From the NCBI GenBank assembly GCA_964496435.1, contig CAZBZP010000009.1, positions 1 to 64,000 on the forward strand: a stretch of 64,000 bases of DNA. Reading direction: 5' to 3'. The notes beneath the pieces were generated by a model. The model ran no database searches. It had not been told where the DNA came from and saw only the letters and a list, made by a program, of their open reading frames with translations. Positions within the stretch are counted from its first letter, which is position 1; the number at the start of each line of letters is the position of its first letter. This document shows, piece by piece, positions 56,401-63,475 of this stretch. The position numbers were made by a program, and so were the translations under genes. The DNA is from Berkiella sp964496435 (GTDB lineage: Bacteria; Pseudomonadota; Gammaproteobacteria; Berkiellales; Berkiellaceae).

Positions 56401-57372
56401 GGGTTTAGCGCCTCTGCCAGTTGCGCCTTCATCTCTGATTTCGCCACCTTGGCCGGTGCCAGCACCCGCAAAAGGTTCAATGGCAGTGGGATGATTATGC
56501 GTTTCCACTTTCATGAGCAAATGCGAAGGCGCTTGATGTTGACGATAAACACCCTCATCGTCGCAATAAAAACGTGCGCTACCATAGCCTTGCACAACAG
56601 CAGCATTATCATGATATGCAGATAATACGCCTTTAGCATTATGCACATAGGTATTTTTAATCATGCCAAAAAGCGTGTCAGTTTGTGCTTGACCGTCGAT
56701 TTCCCAGTTTGCTTTAAAAATCTTATGGCGACAATGCTCGGAGTTTGCTTGTGCAAACATCATCAGTTCAACATCTGTCGGATTACGTTCCAACTTAAGA
56801 TAGGCAGCATAAAGATAATCAATTTCGTCTTGTGATAATGCAAGTCCCAAATCAAGATTGGCTTGCATCAAGGCCTGGATGCCTTTCGTCAAAATTGAGA
56901 TATGCGTTAAAGGTTCTGGCGCCTGATGTTGGAATAAAGCAGCAGCTTCTTGCCAATCTGTGATTACAGATTCGGTCATTTTATCGTGCAGCTCATTAAG
57001 CAGTTGCTTTTGTTGGGCTTTATCAAGCTGTTGCCAATCTAGATTTATTTCATAAACAATAGCGCGTTCAACTTTTTGAACGGCTTTTAAACCTACATTG
57101 TGGCAAATATCGAGTGCTTTTGAGCCCCAAGGTGATTGGGTACCAAAACGCGGCAGCACCCCTATAGCATGCTTTGGTGCATTTACATCGACTGTTGCAT
57201 TGAGTAATTCCTTGAGTTGGTTTTGCTGATCTTCGCTTAGCGCATCAGTCTCGATGAAATATTCATAGTGAGACTTTAATGTTTTGATGTGGGGTGCAAT
57301 TTGTTGCAAGCGTGTCAAAATTTGGGAAAGTCTAAATTCGGAATGAGCCAATTCACCAACTAATCTTAGCAT
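53500..57372 (-). CDS. purL: Phosphoribosylformylglycinamidine synthase
   Basis: The 1290-aa single-chain (large-type) FGAM synthase converts FGAR and glutamine to FGAM in purine synthesis. It has an N-terminal PurS-like domain, two AIRS-like halves with ETHNHPTAIEPFAGAGTGQG (about 292-311) and VGKDSLSMRT, and a C-terminal glutamine amidotransferase with nucleophile Cys in GVCNGCQML and His/Glu in the last 40 residues (MMPHPERSVKA). Length matches E. coli PurL (1295). It is transcribed leftward into maeA; the divergent region upstream holds a near-perfect palindrome. Confidence 0.97.
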   Translation of the reverse strand: MLRLVGELAHSEFRLSQILTRLQQIAPHIKTLKSHYEYFIETDALSEDQQNQLKELLNATVDVNAPKHAIGVLPRFGTQSPWGSKALDICHNVGLKAVQKVERAIVYEINLDWQQLDKAQQKQLLNELHDKMTESVITDWQEAAALFQHQAPEPLTHISILTKGIQALMQANLDLGLALSQDEIDYLYAAYLKLERNPTDVELMMFAQANSEHCRHKIFKANWEIDGQAQTDTLFGMIKNTYVHNAKGVLSAYHDNAAVVQGYGSARFYCDDEGVYRQHQAPSHLLMKVETHNHPTAIEPFAGAGTGQGGEIRDEGATGRGAKPKAGLTGFSVSNLHIPGFAQAWEGNAHYPSRISCARDIMLKGPIGGAAFNNEFGRPNLCGYFRSFEQVRQTQDGAYQAYGYHKPVMLAGGMGNIMSPHVNKNKFQHGSLLIVLGGPAMKIGLGGGAASSVASGTSKEELDFASVQRQNPEMQRRCQEVIDRCWALGEHNPILSIHDVGAGGLANALPEIVNDCEMGAKVNFRAIPNAEISMSPLALWCNESQERYMLAIHPDALEKFTQIAQRERCPFAVIGVAQEQQMLEVDDALFENKPIDLPLSVLFGNPPKTFKKVESSKRQENQINTSLISIEEAISRVLQCPTVADKSFLITIGDRTVGGLTARDQMVGPYQVPVADCAVTATNYQDYTGEAMSMGERSPIAITQAAASARMSVSEAVLNILATDIASLSDIRLSCNWMAACNTEHYDADLFAAVKAVGKELCPTWDITIPVGKDSLSMRTLWQEENKQHAVTSPVTLVVSAFAPIQDHRKTLTPLLQNKSQTVLLLVDLAQKAQRLGGSIYAQVSNQIGTDTPDVDNPQVMQQFVSALKQLKDRQLIFAYHDRSDGGLFVTLSEMAFASKQGISISLDNYAKDEKALANALFNEECGVVIQIEQSALETVKAIFTDVGLDKALYEIALLNEQQTIDVCYQGKTLFSQPRANLQALWSKTSYLMQRLRDNPQCADEAYQLIVEDKQPKLFVNEKVLQQPSWNNFVAPAILHKPKVAILREQGVNGQLEMAAAFTMAGFEAIDVTMSDLLNGQTLHQFNGIAACGGFSYGDVLGAGKGWAKTILFNERLSALFREFFERENTFTLGVCNGCQMLSSLKSLIPGADNWPQFVRNTSEQFEARLSMVEITQNNSILLKDMHQWQLPIIVSHGEGRVEFGQKAKIDDSLLVMRYIDNNAKPTQVYPFNPNGSAQGMTGFSSQDGRATIMMPHPERSVKAWQLSWSPFSGDSPWMKIFINARNWLR

Positions 57373-57426
57373 GTCTAGGTCTTTACACTTTTTTATAGAG
57401 GATGGGAGTAGCGAGATCGTACTGGA

Positions 57427-57463
57427 TTTAGGCTGCCTTAGCCAGAGGCTATGGCAGCCTAAA
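57427..57463. repeat. Near-perfect 17-bp-arm palindrome upstream of purL
   Basis: TTTAGGCTGCCTTAGCC (57427-57443) is the reverse complement of GGCTATGGCAGCCTAAA (57447-57463) except at one position, with a 3-base AGA loop. It is within the 260-bp divergent gap between purL and the F-box-like gene, about 55 bp upstream of purL. It could be an operator (for example for a purine regulator) or a repeat. No U-tract follows. Confidence 0.6.
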
Positions 57464-57567
57464 CTTCGCCGCAGCCCAGCCTAGCCCTGCAACATCTAGC
57501 GAAAGCGGGCCTTGATCGACCATTCACTTTTAGTTTTAGCTGAATAACTTGTTTAATAGTTAATCTC

Positions 57568-57596
57568 TTGACGAGTTAGTTTTCAACCTGTATAAA
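57568..57596 (+). promoter_or_regulatory. Strong sigma-70 promoter of the first F-box-like gene
   Basis: TTGACG (57568-57573) and TATAAA (57591-57596) are separated by exactly 17 bp. The ATG at 57633 follows 36 bp later with AGGAAA just before it. This is the clearest promoter in the window. Confidence 0.75.
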
Positions 57597-57632
57597 TGTA
57601 GTATTTTTTACGACACAAATACAGGAAATAGA

Positions 57633-59276
57633 ATGTTTCGCCTTTTTAAGTCACTCTTTCAATTCTTTTTCCCCCAACCACTATACTTTGTTGCTACTCA
57701 ATCCAATGGATTTATATCTAGACCAACCCTTGATGAACCAATTTTAGCTAGTTCAACGAAGCCTCTTACATCACAAAGCGACTTTAATTTGCCTGATGAT
57801 ATGATAGGGGAAATATTGCGCAAACTGCCGCCTTCTTATTTTATTGGCGATAAAGCTTTACAGACTGTTTCAAAAAAGTTTAATGAAAATGGAAAAAAGC
57901 TTATTCAGCAAAAAAGTATAATTAAAAGTGTCCGAGAACTTATAAACTCTTGCAAAAACGAAGCTGATGCACTTTATATATTAAAAAATCAATCTCTACG
58001 AAAACAACTAAGGTTCTTTGAATTATTACAAATCGCAGGTTTTGTTAAAGAAATTACACATGCGTTGCTCAAAGAAAGAAATTTGTCAGAATGGGAATTA
58101 GTTAATTTAGGTTCACGATCTCAAGCTGCCGCTCAAGCGATTTTAGCCTCACCTAAACATTACCAAAAAATTTCAGATTTCGGTTTGCTTAATTTAAGTA
58201 AAAACAATCCATTTATTGCGTTGCAGATTTTAACAACTTCATCACTTGGGGGCAATTTTCGTCCTAATGATTTAATTATTTTAGGAAAATACCACCTGAC
58301 TGCAGCATGGCATATTTTGAGAACCCCAGCATTATACAAAAAGCTTAATAGCCTATGTTTGGCATACCTAGGTCAACATCATGAAGAGATTGCTTTGTAT
58401 ATCTTAAAAACACCAGAGCTTTGTCAGAATCTTTCTAGTGATGACTTAACGTTATTAGGTGAGGTCCATAAAAGCATTGCAGCATATATTTTAAATACAC
58501 CAGAATTAGATAATAAAGTTCATAGCCTAAAAATTTATAGATTTGGTAATCATTTCGAAAAAGAAGAATCTAGTGTTTTTAGTGCTAAAAAGATATTTGA
58601 AAGATATAAAACAGAATATGCTAAAACCCATGATCTTAAAATGTCCTTATCTTCATGGCTAAATTCGGGTTTAGCCTATCAACCACTTTGCAAACATCTA
58701 TTAGATACACCAGCGTTATGCGAACAGCTTGATAGCAATATGCTTTTCAGTATTGGTCAAACGCATCCACAGCTTGCCATCGCTATACTAAAGACCCCGA
58801 GATTAGTTAAAAAACTTCTTGAAATGATTCATACATTAGGCGAGAAAAACCAGCTTGTTGCTGAGCATATTTTTAAAACACAAGAGCTTTACGATCTACT
58901 TAGCAATGCACAAATAGTGAAAATTGCTCAAAAGTATGAAAGCGTACGAGATAATATTTTAAATTCACCTCAGCTTCTAGATAAGCTTAGCCAAGAAGAC
59001 ATCTTGGCCTTAAGCAAACCTAAACACAGGCTGAGAGAACTTATAAACAACCCTGAATTACTGCTTGATAATCAGTTTAGCACCCAATATTTAGATATAT
59101 GCAGCGATTACCCCATAACTGCTAAATACATTTTAGACACAACTACGCTATGCACACACCTAAAAGAAAAAGATAAAAAAATCTTACAAGACAAGTTAGG
59201 AGTGTTCGACGCAATGATGAATATTATTGAATCTCAAGGGGTAAGAGATGAGAAGGGAGCTAAAAATGGTTTGTAG
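57633..59276 (+). CDS. F-box-like protein with 29-residue helical repeats, paralog 1
   Basis: Residues 51-90 read as an F-box-like motif: LPDDMIGEILRKLPPSYFIG, then a VSKKFNENGKKL segment matching the end of the F-box. From about 150 to 500 runs a repeat of exactly 29 residues with consensus ILxTPxLxxxLxxxDLxxLGxxHxxIAxx; clean units begin ILRTPALYKKL, ILKTPELCQNL and ILNTPELDNKV. No family I know has this repeat. The N-terminus (FRLFKSLFQFFFPQPLYFV) is hydrophobic but not a clear signal peptide. The downstream gene is a paralog. F-boxes recruit Skp1 in eukaryotic SCF ubiquitin ligases, so a host-ubiquitin effector role is inferred. Confidence 0.75.
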   Translation: MFRLFKSLFQFFFPQPLYFVATQSNGFISRPTLDEPILASSTKPLTSQSDFNLPDDMIGEILRKLPPSYFIGDKALQTVSKKFNENGKKLIQQKSIIKSVRELINSCKNEADALYILKNQSLRKQLRFFELLQIAGFVKEITHALLKERNLSEWELVNLGSRSQAAAQAILASPKHYQKISDFGLLNLSKNNPFIALQILTTSSLGGNFRPNDLIILGKYHLTAAWHILRTPALYKKLNSLCLAYLGQHHEEIALYILKTPELCQNLSSDDLTLLGEVHKSIAAYILNTPELDNKVHSLKIYRFGNHFEKEESSVFSAKKIFERYKTEYAKTHDLKMSLSSWLNSGLAYQPLCKHLLDTPALCEQLDSNMLFSIGQTHPQLAIAILKTPRLVKKLLEMIHTLGEKNQLVAEHIFKTQELYDLLSNAQIVKIAQKYESVRDNILNSPQLLDKLSQEDILALSKPKHRLRELINNPELLLDNQFSTQYLDICSDYPITAKYILDTTTLCTHLKEKDKKILQDKLGVFDAMMNIIESQGVRDEKGAKNGL

Positions 59277-59337
59277 TTGCTAAGCCAAGTCGTTCAATTA
59301 ATGTTTACCTTTCCCATACCTAAATAGTGGAGTTATG

Positions 59338-60993
59338 ATGTTTACAGCTTTTAAATCATTCCTTAGACATATTTTTACTCAACCACAATATGTCGTTGCA
59401 CCTCAAAACAACGCTTTCAATTCCCGATCCTCGATTGCTACCCCTGTTTTGGAAAGTCCCACTCCATTTTTAGGAACAAACAGCGCTATTAACTCATTGC
59501 CTGATGACTTGGTACGAGAAATTTTTAGTAGAGTACCCGCTTACTGTGTTGTTGGTGACAATGCTATAAATACAGTTTCTAAAAAATTTAATGACGTAGT
59601 AAAAAAAATGAGAGTGCAAAATGAAGAACTCGATGAACAAATTAATTCATCTGAAAGTGATAGTGATGCTGAACTCAAGAGGAAAAAACTAAGTATTGAC
59701 AAACAACTATTTGTAGCAAGAAAAAGTGTCTATGAACTAATCAAATCTTGTAAAAATGAAACCGATGCGCTTTTTATCTTAAAAGATGAATCTTTGCGTA
59801 AACAACTGAACTTCTTTGAAGTACTACAAATTGCAGGATTTGTTCCAGAAATTGTTCAATCCTTACTTTCTCGTGGGGATTTATCAGAAGATGAATTAGT
59901 TAATTTAGGTAAGCGTTCTCAATCAGCTGTACAAGAAATTTTAAGAAATCCTGCAAATTACGAAAATATGAGCAGTCTTTGCTTGAGGGAATTAGGTAAA
60001 AATATGCCCACTATTGCAATGCATATTTTAAACACGCCAGATCTGTGCAATAGGCTTAACTTATATGATATGGCAATTCTAGCTCAAAATGACGTCGACA
60101 CAGCTTGGCATATGTTAAGGACACAAAGCATTTGCGATCAACTTGATAGCGCTTGTTTAGTAAAGTTAGGCGAAGTCCATAAATGTATTGCTGAGCACAT
60201 TTTAAGCACACCAGCGCTTAATGATAAACTTGATCCTGCTGACTTGTACATATTTGGAAATCATTTTGAAGCAGACGAAACAAGCATTTTTAACGTTAAA
60301 GAAATGTATAAGCGGTTTTTAACAGGAGTTCAAGATGAAAATGATCCGTTTACATTATGGTGTTATCTGGGCGCGCCCTACAAAACCCTTTGTGAGTTGC
60401 TTCTAGATACCCCAGAGTTTAGCTTACAGCTAAATACTGATTCGCTTTTCTTCATTGCTAAAAGTAATAAGCAGCTTGCAATAAGATTAGTTAAAACACC
60501 AGACTTAGCTAAAATACTTGATTATCAAACCTTATTTATTTTAGGAGCAGTCGATCAAATTGTTGCTGAACATATCCTAAATACAGATAGTCTTCGGACA
60601 GTTGTTAGAACTGCAGACATAGTACGACTGGGTCAAAAGTATGCAACTGTGCGAAAAATTATTTTAGATACACCTGAACTTATGAATATACTCAGCGAAG
60701 AAGAAATCAGCGATTTAACAAAAAAGCCACCAAAATTAAGGAATGTATTAAATACACCAACTTTAATCGAAGCAGCTAATTATGATGAATCAAAAATAAT
60801 TGATTTAAGTTATTTCCCACATATTGCGGAATTTGTTATGAATACACCTGCTTTGAGCAGACGACTTAATGTTGGCACTGCTCTCCAAGACATAGAAAAA
60901 AGAGTTTCACTTTATAATATAATTGTGGATACAGCTATTCCCCCTAAAGCAAAGACTAAGCGTCAAGCAAGTAAATGGTTATGTTGCCGCTAA
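59338..60993 (+). CDS. F-box-like protein with 29-residue helical repeats, paralog 2
   Basis: The 551-aa paralog repeats the organisation of the upstream gene: the same N-terminus (FTAFKSFLRHIFTQPQYVVA), an F-box-like LPDDLVREIFSRVPAYCVVG at about 54-73 followed by AINTVSKKFNDVVKKM, and 29-residue repeats (ILNTPDLCNRL, ILSTPALNDKL, LLDTPEFSLQL, ILDTPELMNIL). It has an extra charged insert after the F-box (EELDEQINSSESDSDAELKR). The ATG at 59338 was chosen because GGAG sits 5 bases upstream and it aligns with the paralog start. The gap to the first gene is 61 bp, so they are likely one operon. It ends KWLCCR, a C-terminal CC pair. Confidence 0.75.
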   Translation: MFTAFKSFLRHIFTQPQYVVAPQNNAFNSRSSIATPVLESPTPFLGTNSAINSLPDDLVREIFSRVPAYCVVGDNAINTVSKKFNDVVKKMRVQNEELDEQINSSESDSDAELKRKKLSIDKQLFVARKSVYELIKSCKNETDALFILKDESLRKQLNFFEVLQIAGFVPEIVQSLLSRGDLSEDELVNLGKRSQSAVQEILRNPANYENMSSLCLRELGKNMPTIAMHILNTPDLCNRLNLYDMAILAQNDVDTAWHMLRTQSICDQLDSACLVKLGEVHKCIAEHILSTPALNDKLDPADLYIFGNHFEADETSIFNVKEMYKRFLTGVQDENDPFTLWCYLGAPYKTLCELLLDTPEFSLQLNTDSLFFIAKSNKQLAIRLVKTPDLAKILDYQTLFILGAVDQIVAEHILNTDSLRTVVRTADIVRLGQKYATVRKIILDTPELMNILSEEEISDLTKKPPKLRNVLNTPTLIEAANYDESKIIDLSYFPHIAEFVMNTPALSRRLNVGTALQDIEKRVSLYNIIVDTAIPPKAKTKRQASKWLCCR

Positions 60994-61011
60994 TAATAGC
61001 AGCTAACCTAT

Positions 61012-61126
61012 AAACACTTCGAGACATCCAAAACACTTCGGGACATCCAATAAAACCGTTAATTAAAATCATCTGGCTGTCATCTTAACTCTTGGGTGTC
61101 CCTGTAGTTTGTCTTATTGGATGTCC
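61012..61126. repeat. Tandem 19-bp repeat and distant inverted repeat
   Basis: AAACACTTCGAGACATCCA (61012-61030) is followed immediately by a copy differing at one base (61031-61049). The second copy contributes GGACATCCAATAA (61041-61053), whose exact inverse TTATTGGATGTCC lies at 61114-61126, touching the stop of the carrier gene. The 86-bp span could be a long stem with a loop, or remnants of a small mobile element. It separates convergent genes. Confidence 0.55.
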
Positions 61127-62256
61127 TATAAGTTATTTTTGCGCGCTTGGGTTCTCCTAATGTGCGTATCTTGAACCACCTCTGCTGAAAAGGGGCATTC
61201 TGCATCCAACCAGGTAAGCTGCGAAGGCAAGAAATTTCTTGCTGGGGGATGTTCTTCAATTTCAACAATAGATAGCTGACTAAGTTTATCGATTAAAGTA
61301 TTCAAAGAAATTTCAATTGATGCCTCAGGCTTTACTTGCGACGCCTGCCTGTTCTCTTTAATCAGATTAAGCACAAATGCATTGAGTGAATAACCACTGG
61401 CAATGAGCATGCACCTTGCGGGTATACCGGCCATCAATCCTTTAAAACCACTTTGTTTTATCACTTGATTTAATAAAGCTAAAATACCTTGGTTTACGCC
61501 GATATGTTGCTGACTCAGCGTCTTTAACACATCCAAGGGAGCGCCAACAAAAGCTGCTGCAACACCAGGCACCAAAGTGCTAAAAATAAGCGCAGTTTTT
61601 TTGTGTTCTTCTTGGTAAGGTTTCACCGCTTGATTTGCTAAATCATGCGTTACAAAAAACACAGAATTAACTACAGATTGTTTTGCTGCTGTAACGCCAA
61701 GGCCGCGATAGAGTTCATTTAATGCCACCCATGAGGCATGTTGTTTTGTTTGCGCATGAGAAAAAATAGCTTGCAGATATTGCCACAAGCTTGTTTTATG
61801 ATCTTGTGTCATTACCTTTGTTTTATAGCGATCTATTGGGCCTGCAATTAAAGAATCGGCTGTGCCAAAAATACCGCCTGCGACACAACCTTTAAGTAGA
61901 TCACTTGCCATAACATCTTCTGAAACCATGTTTGTAGCAATATCATAAGCATATATTTGTAGTGGGGCTTTATAACTTGATTTAAACAGTTCTCTTGTCA
62001 TCGTAGGCGTGGTGCCATGAAAAAAGCCCGATAAACCGCTTGCTTTATAAATTTTTTTCGCTGCTTTAATAAAATTTAAAAAACCACTTTCTGAGGTGGT
62101 GCTTTTTTGCTGAATAGTCGCCACTTTGGCAATCGGTTGTGTAAAGGGAATGATAGCAGTTTTTGCAAAGGGATATAGGGCGAATAACATCCATTCTTTT
62201 ACACCATTACCTTTTGTTTTCGTTGAATCTGAACTTATAGGACCCGACGCAGCCAT
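61126..62256 (-). CDS. Mitochondrial-carrier (SLC25)-like protein
   Basis: The 376-aa protein has the three-part structure of a mitochondrial carrier (about 100 residues each). Signature PX(D/E)XX(K/R) motifs occur as PIDRYK (140-145) and PLDVLK (240-245); the first unit has a degenerate PIAKVA (41-46). Helix-pair motifs such as ASGLSGFFHGTTPTMTREL (72-90) and SGFKGLMAGIPARCMLIASG (269-288) fit carrier repeats. A 75-residue C-terminal extension (about 300-376), Glu-rich then basic, is not part of the carrier. Bacteria normally lack this family; Legionella LncP is a secreted example. It likely acts on host mitochondria, though transport is unproven. Confidence 0.85.
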   Translation of the reverse strand: MAASGPISSDSTKTKGNGVKEWMLFALYPFAKTAIIPFTQPIAKVATIQQKSTTSESGFLNFIKAAKKIYKASGLSGFFHGTTPTMTRELFKSSYKAPLQIYAYDIATNMVSEDVMASDLLKGCVAGGIFGTADSLIAGPIDRYKTKVMTQDHKTSLWQYLQAIFSHAQTKQHASWVALNELYRGLGVTAAKQSVVNSVFFVTHDLANQAVKPYQEEHKKTALIFSTLVPGVAAAFVGAPLDVLKTLSQQHIGVNQGILALLNQVIKQSGFKGLMAGIPARCMLIASGYSLNAFVLNLIKENRQASQVKPEASIEISLNTLIDKLSQLSIVEIEEHPPARNFLPSQLTWLDAECPFSAEVVQDTHIRRTQARKNNL

Positions 62257-62427
62257 GATTTCTCCTGTTGCAAAAATCGCGTCATATTGCCAAATGCTTT
62301 TTTCAAATGCAAGGAAAATTGGTCAGTCACTAGCCCCAGAAAGCCAGATATCATTTTTTGATTGCCTTTGAAAAGCATAGAAATACAATTGCCTTATTGT
62401 GAATTACAAGCCATAAGAGAGATGAAT

Positions 62428-62907
62428 ATGCAAGGCTCAAAAATATCAGACGCGGATTTATATTTAATTGGTGACCAAAAGGCCGTTGAAGAAAGACAAA
62501 GGTACCAATTGTTTAGTCATATCGTAGCAGATGATTTAGCTGCGTATAATGCTTTTAATACTTTGACAAGAGACATTCCAGCATTAATAGCAAACGGTTT
62601 ATATTATACTGGTTTAGGTATCGGCTATGGGCTCTATTACACTGGATTAGGTATCGGTTATGGCCTCAATTATGGCCTCAACTATCTCGAAGAACGTAGG
62701 AATCGAAATGCTGTTCAAATAAATGAACCTAACCCTATGCCTGTTGAAGCGCAAGAAATGCCTGAACTACCTAGTAATCCTGTTTGGGTACCACGTTATT
62801 TTGCAACAGCTGATCTAGATCAATATGACAGCGACACTGATAGCGATTATGAGAATGACTGCGCTATCCCTCAAACCAACAGAAGACTTCGTTCAGGAGA
62901 TAGCTAA
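62428..62907 (+). CDS. Hypothetical protein with tandem GLGIGYGL repeat
   Basis: The product of about 159 aa is unrecognised. Near the middle it repeats YYTGLGIGYGL twice, followed by NYGLNYL, a Gly/Tyr-rich amphipathic or membrane-inserting stretch encoded by 33-bp near-duplicate DNA (about 62595-62660). The C-terminus is acidic (DLDQYDSDTDSDYEN). The ATG at 62428 has AGAGAG 6 bases upstream; an alternative TTG at 62362 would add 22 residues. It is divergent from the carrier gene and may belong to the same accessory cluster. Confidence 0.6.
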   Translation: MQGSKISDADLYLIGDQKAVEERQRYQLFSHIVADDLAAYNAFNTLTRDIPALIANGLYYTGLGIGYGLYYTGLGIGYGLNYGLNYLEERRNRNAVQINEPNPMPVEAQEMPELPSNPVWVPRYFATADLDQYDSDTDSDYENDCAIPQTNRRLRSGDS

Positions 62908-62908
62908 G

Positions 62909-63364
62909 CTAGACTACTGCGCGCTTATTTTTGAAAAAGTTTTTTAAAATGTGCGCGCAGGCTTCTTTTTCTATACCCGCACTAACTTCGCAGCGATGAT
63001 TTAATAAAGGTTCTTGTAATATATTAAAAACGCTTCCCGCAGCACCCGTGCGTGGATCTGTTGCCCCAAAAACAACACGACTGATTCTGGCGTGAATAAT
63101 AGCGCCCGCACACATCGCGCAAGGCTCCAAAGTAACATACATCGTGGTGTTTATTAGGCGATAATTCTTAGCATGAAGGCAGGCTTGGCGAATAGCTTGG
63201 ATTTCAGCATGCGCGCTTGGGTCGTGCGTTGCTATCGGTTGATTATAGCCTTGGCCAATTACTTGATTATCCCGCACAATGAGGGCCCCTACAGGCACCT
63301 CACCTTTTTCCTCGGCAAGCTTGGCAAGTTCTAAGGCTTGTTGCATCCAATGTAAATCTCCCAT
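62909..63364 (-). CDS. tadA: tRNA-specific adenosine deaminase TadA
   Basis: The enzyme of about 152 aa converts A34 to inosine in tRNA-Arg. The zinc site is intact: His-Ala-Glu in AHAEIQAIRQA and the PCAMCAGA motif, plus the substrate-side EVPVGALIV and GQGYN. The start is given at ATG 63364 (MGDLHWMQQALELAKL), which aligns with E. coli TadA. The reading frame stays open to an ATG at 63484 overlapping the guaA stop; that extra 40-residue leader (LPPLRKGEGESERSEQSALF inside it) is the translation of a mosaic repeat, not part of the family. Which start is used in vivo is open. Confidence 0.92.
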   Translation of the reverse strand: MGDLHWMQQALELAKLAEEKGEVPVGALIVRDNQVIGQGYNQPIATHDPSAHAEIQAIRQACLHAKNYRLINTTMYVTLEPCAMCAGAIIHARISRVVFGATDPRTGAAGSVFNILQEPLLNHRCEVSAGIEKEACAHILKNFFKNKRAVV

Positions 63365-63475
63365 CTCGCTAACAGCGAGGCCCTCTTTACAAAAGAGGGC
63401 ACTTTGTTCGCTTCGCTCACTTTCTCCCTCCCCCTTTCGTAAAGGGGGAAGGTCCGTAGGAGCAGGGGTATTTTC
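63354..63475. repeat. Mosaic repeat copy inside the guaA-tadA junction
   Basis: It starts AAATCTCCC (63354-63362), then TCGCT-AAC-AGCGA, GCCCTCTTTACAAAAGAGGGC, TTCGCTTCGCTCA, CCCCCTTTCGTAAAGGGGG and ends near GGGGTATTTT. This is the module order of the copies at 16533 and 26572. Its right end touches the guaA stop codon and its left end supplies the first codons (Gly-Asp-Leu) of the likely TadA start region. Confidence 0.78.

Noticed and set aside
57464..57530. GC-rich stretch after the purL palindrome as a possible structured RNA
   Set aside because: Only short unconvincing pairings were found outside the 57427-57463 palindrome.
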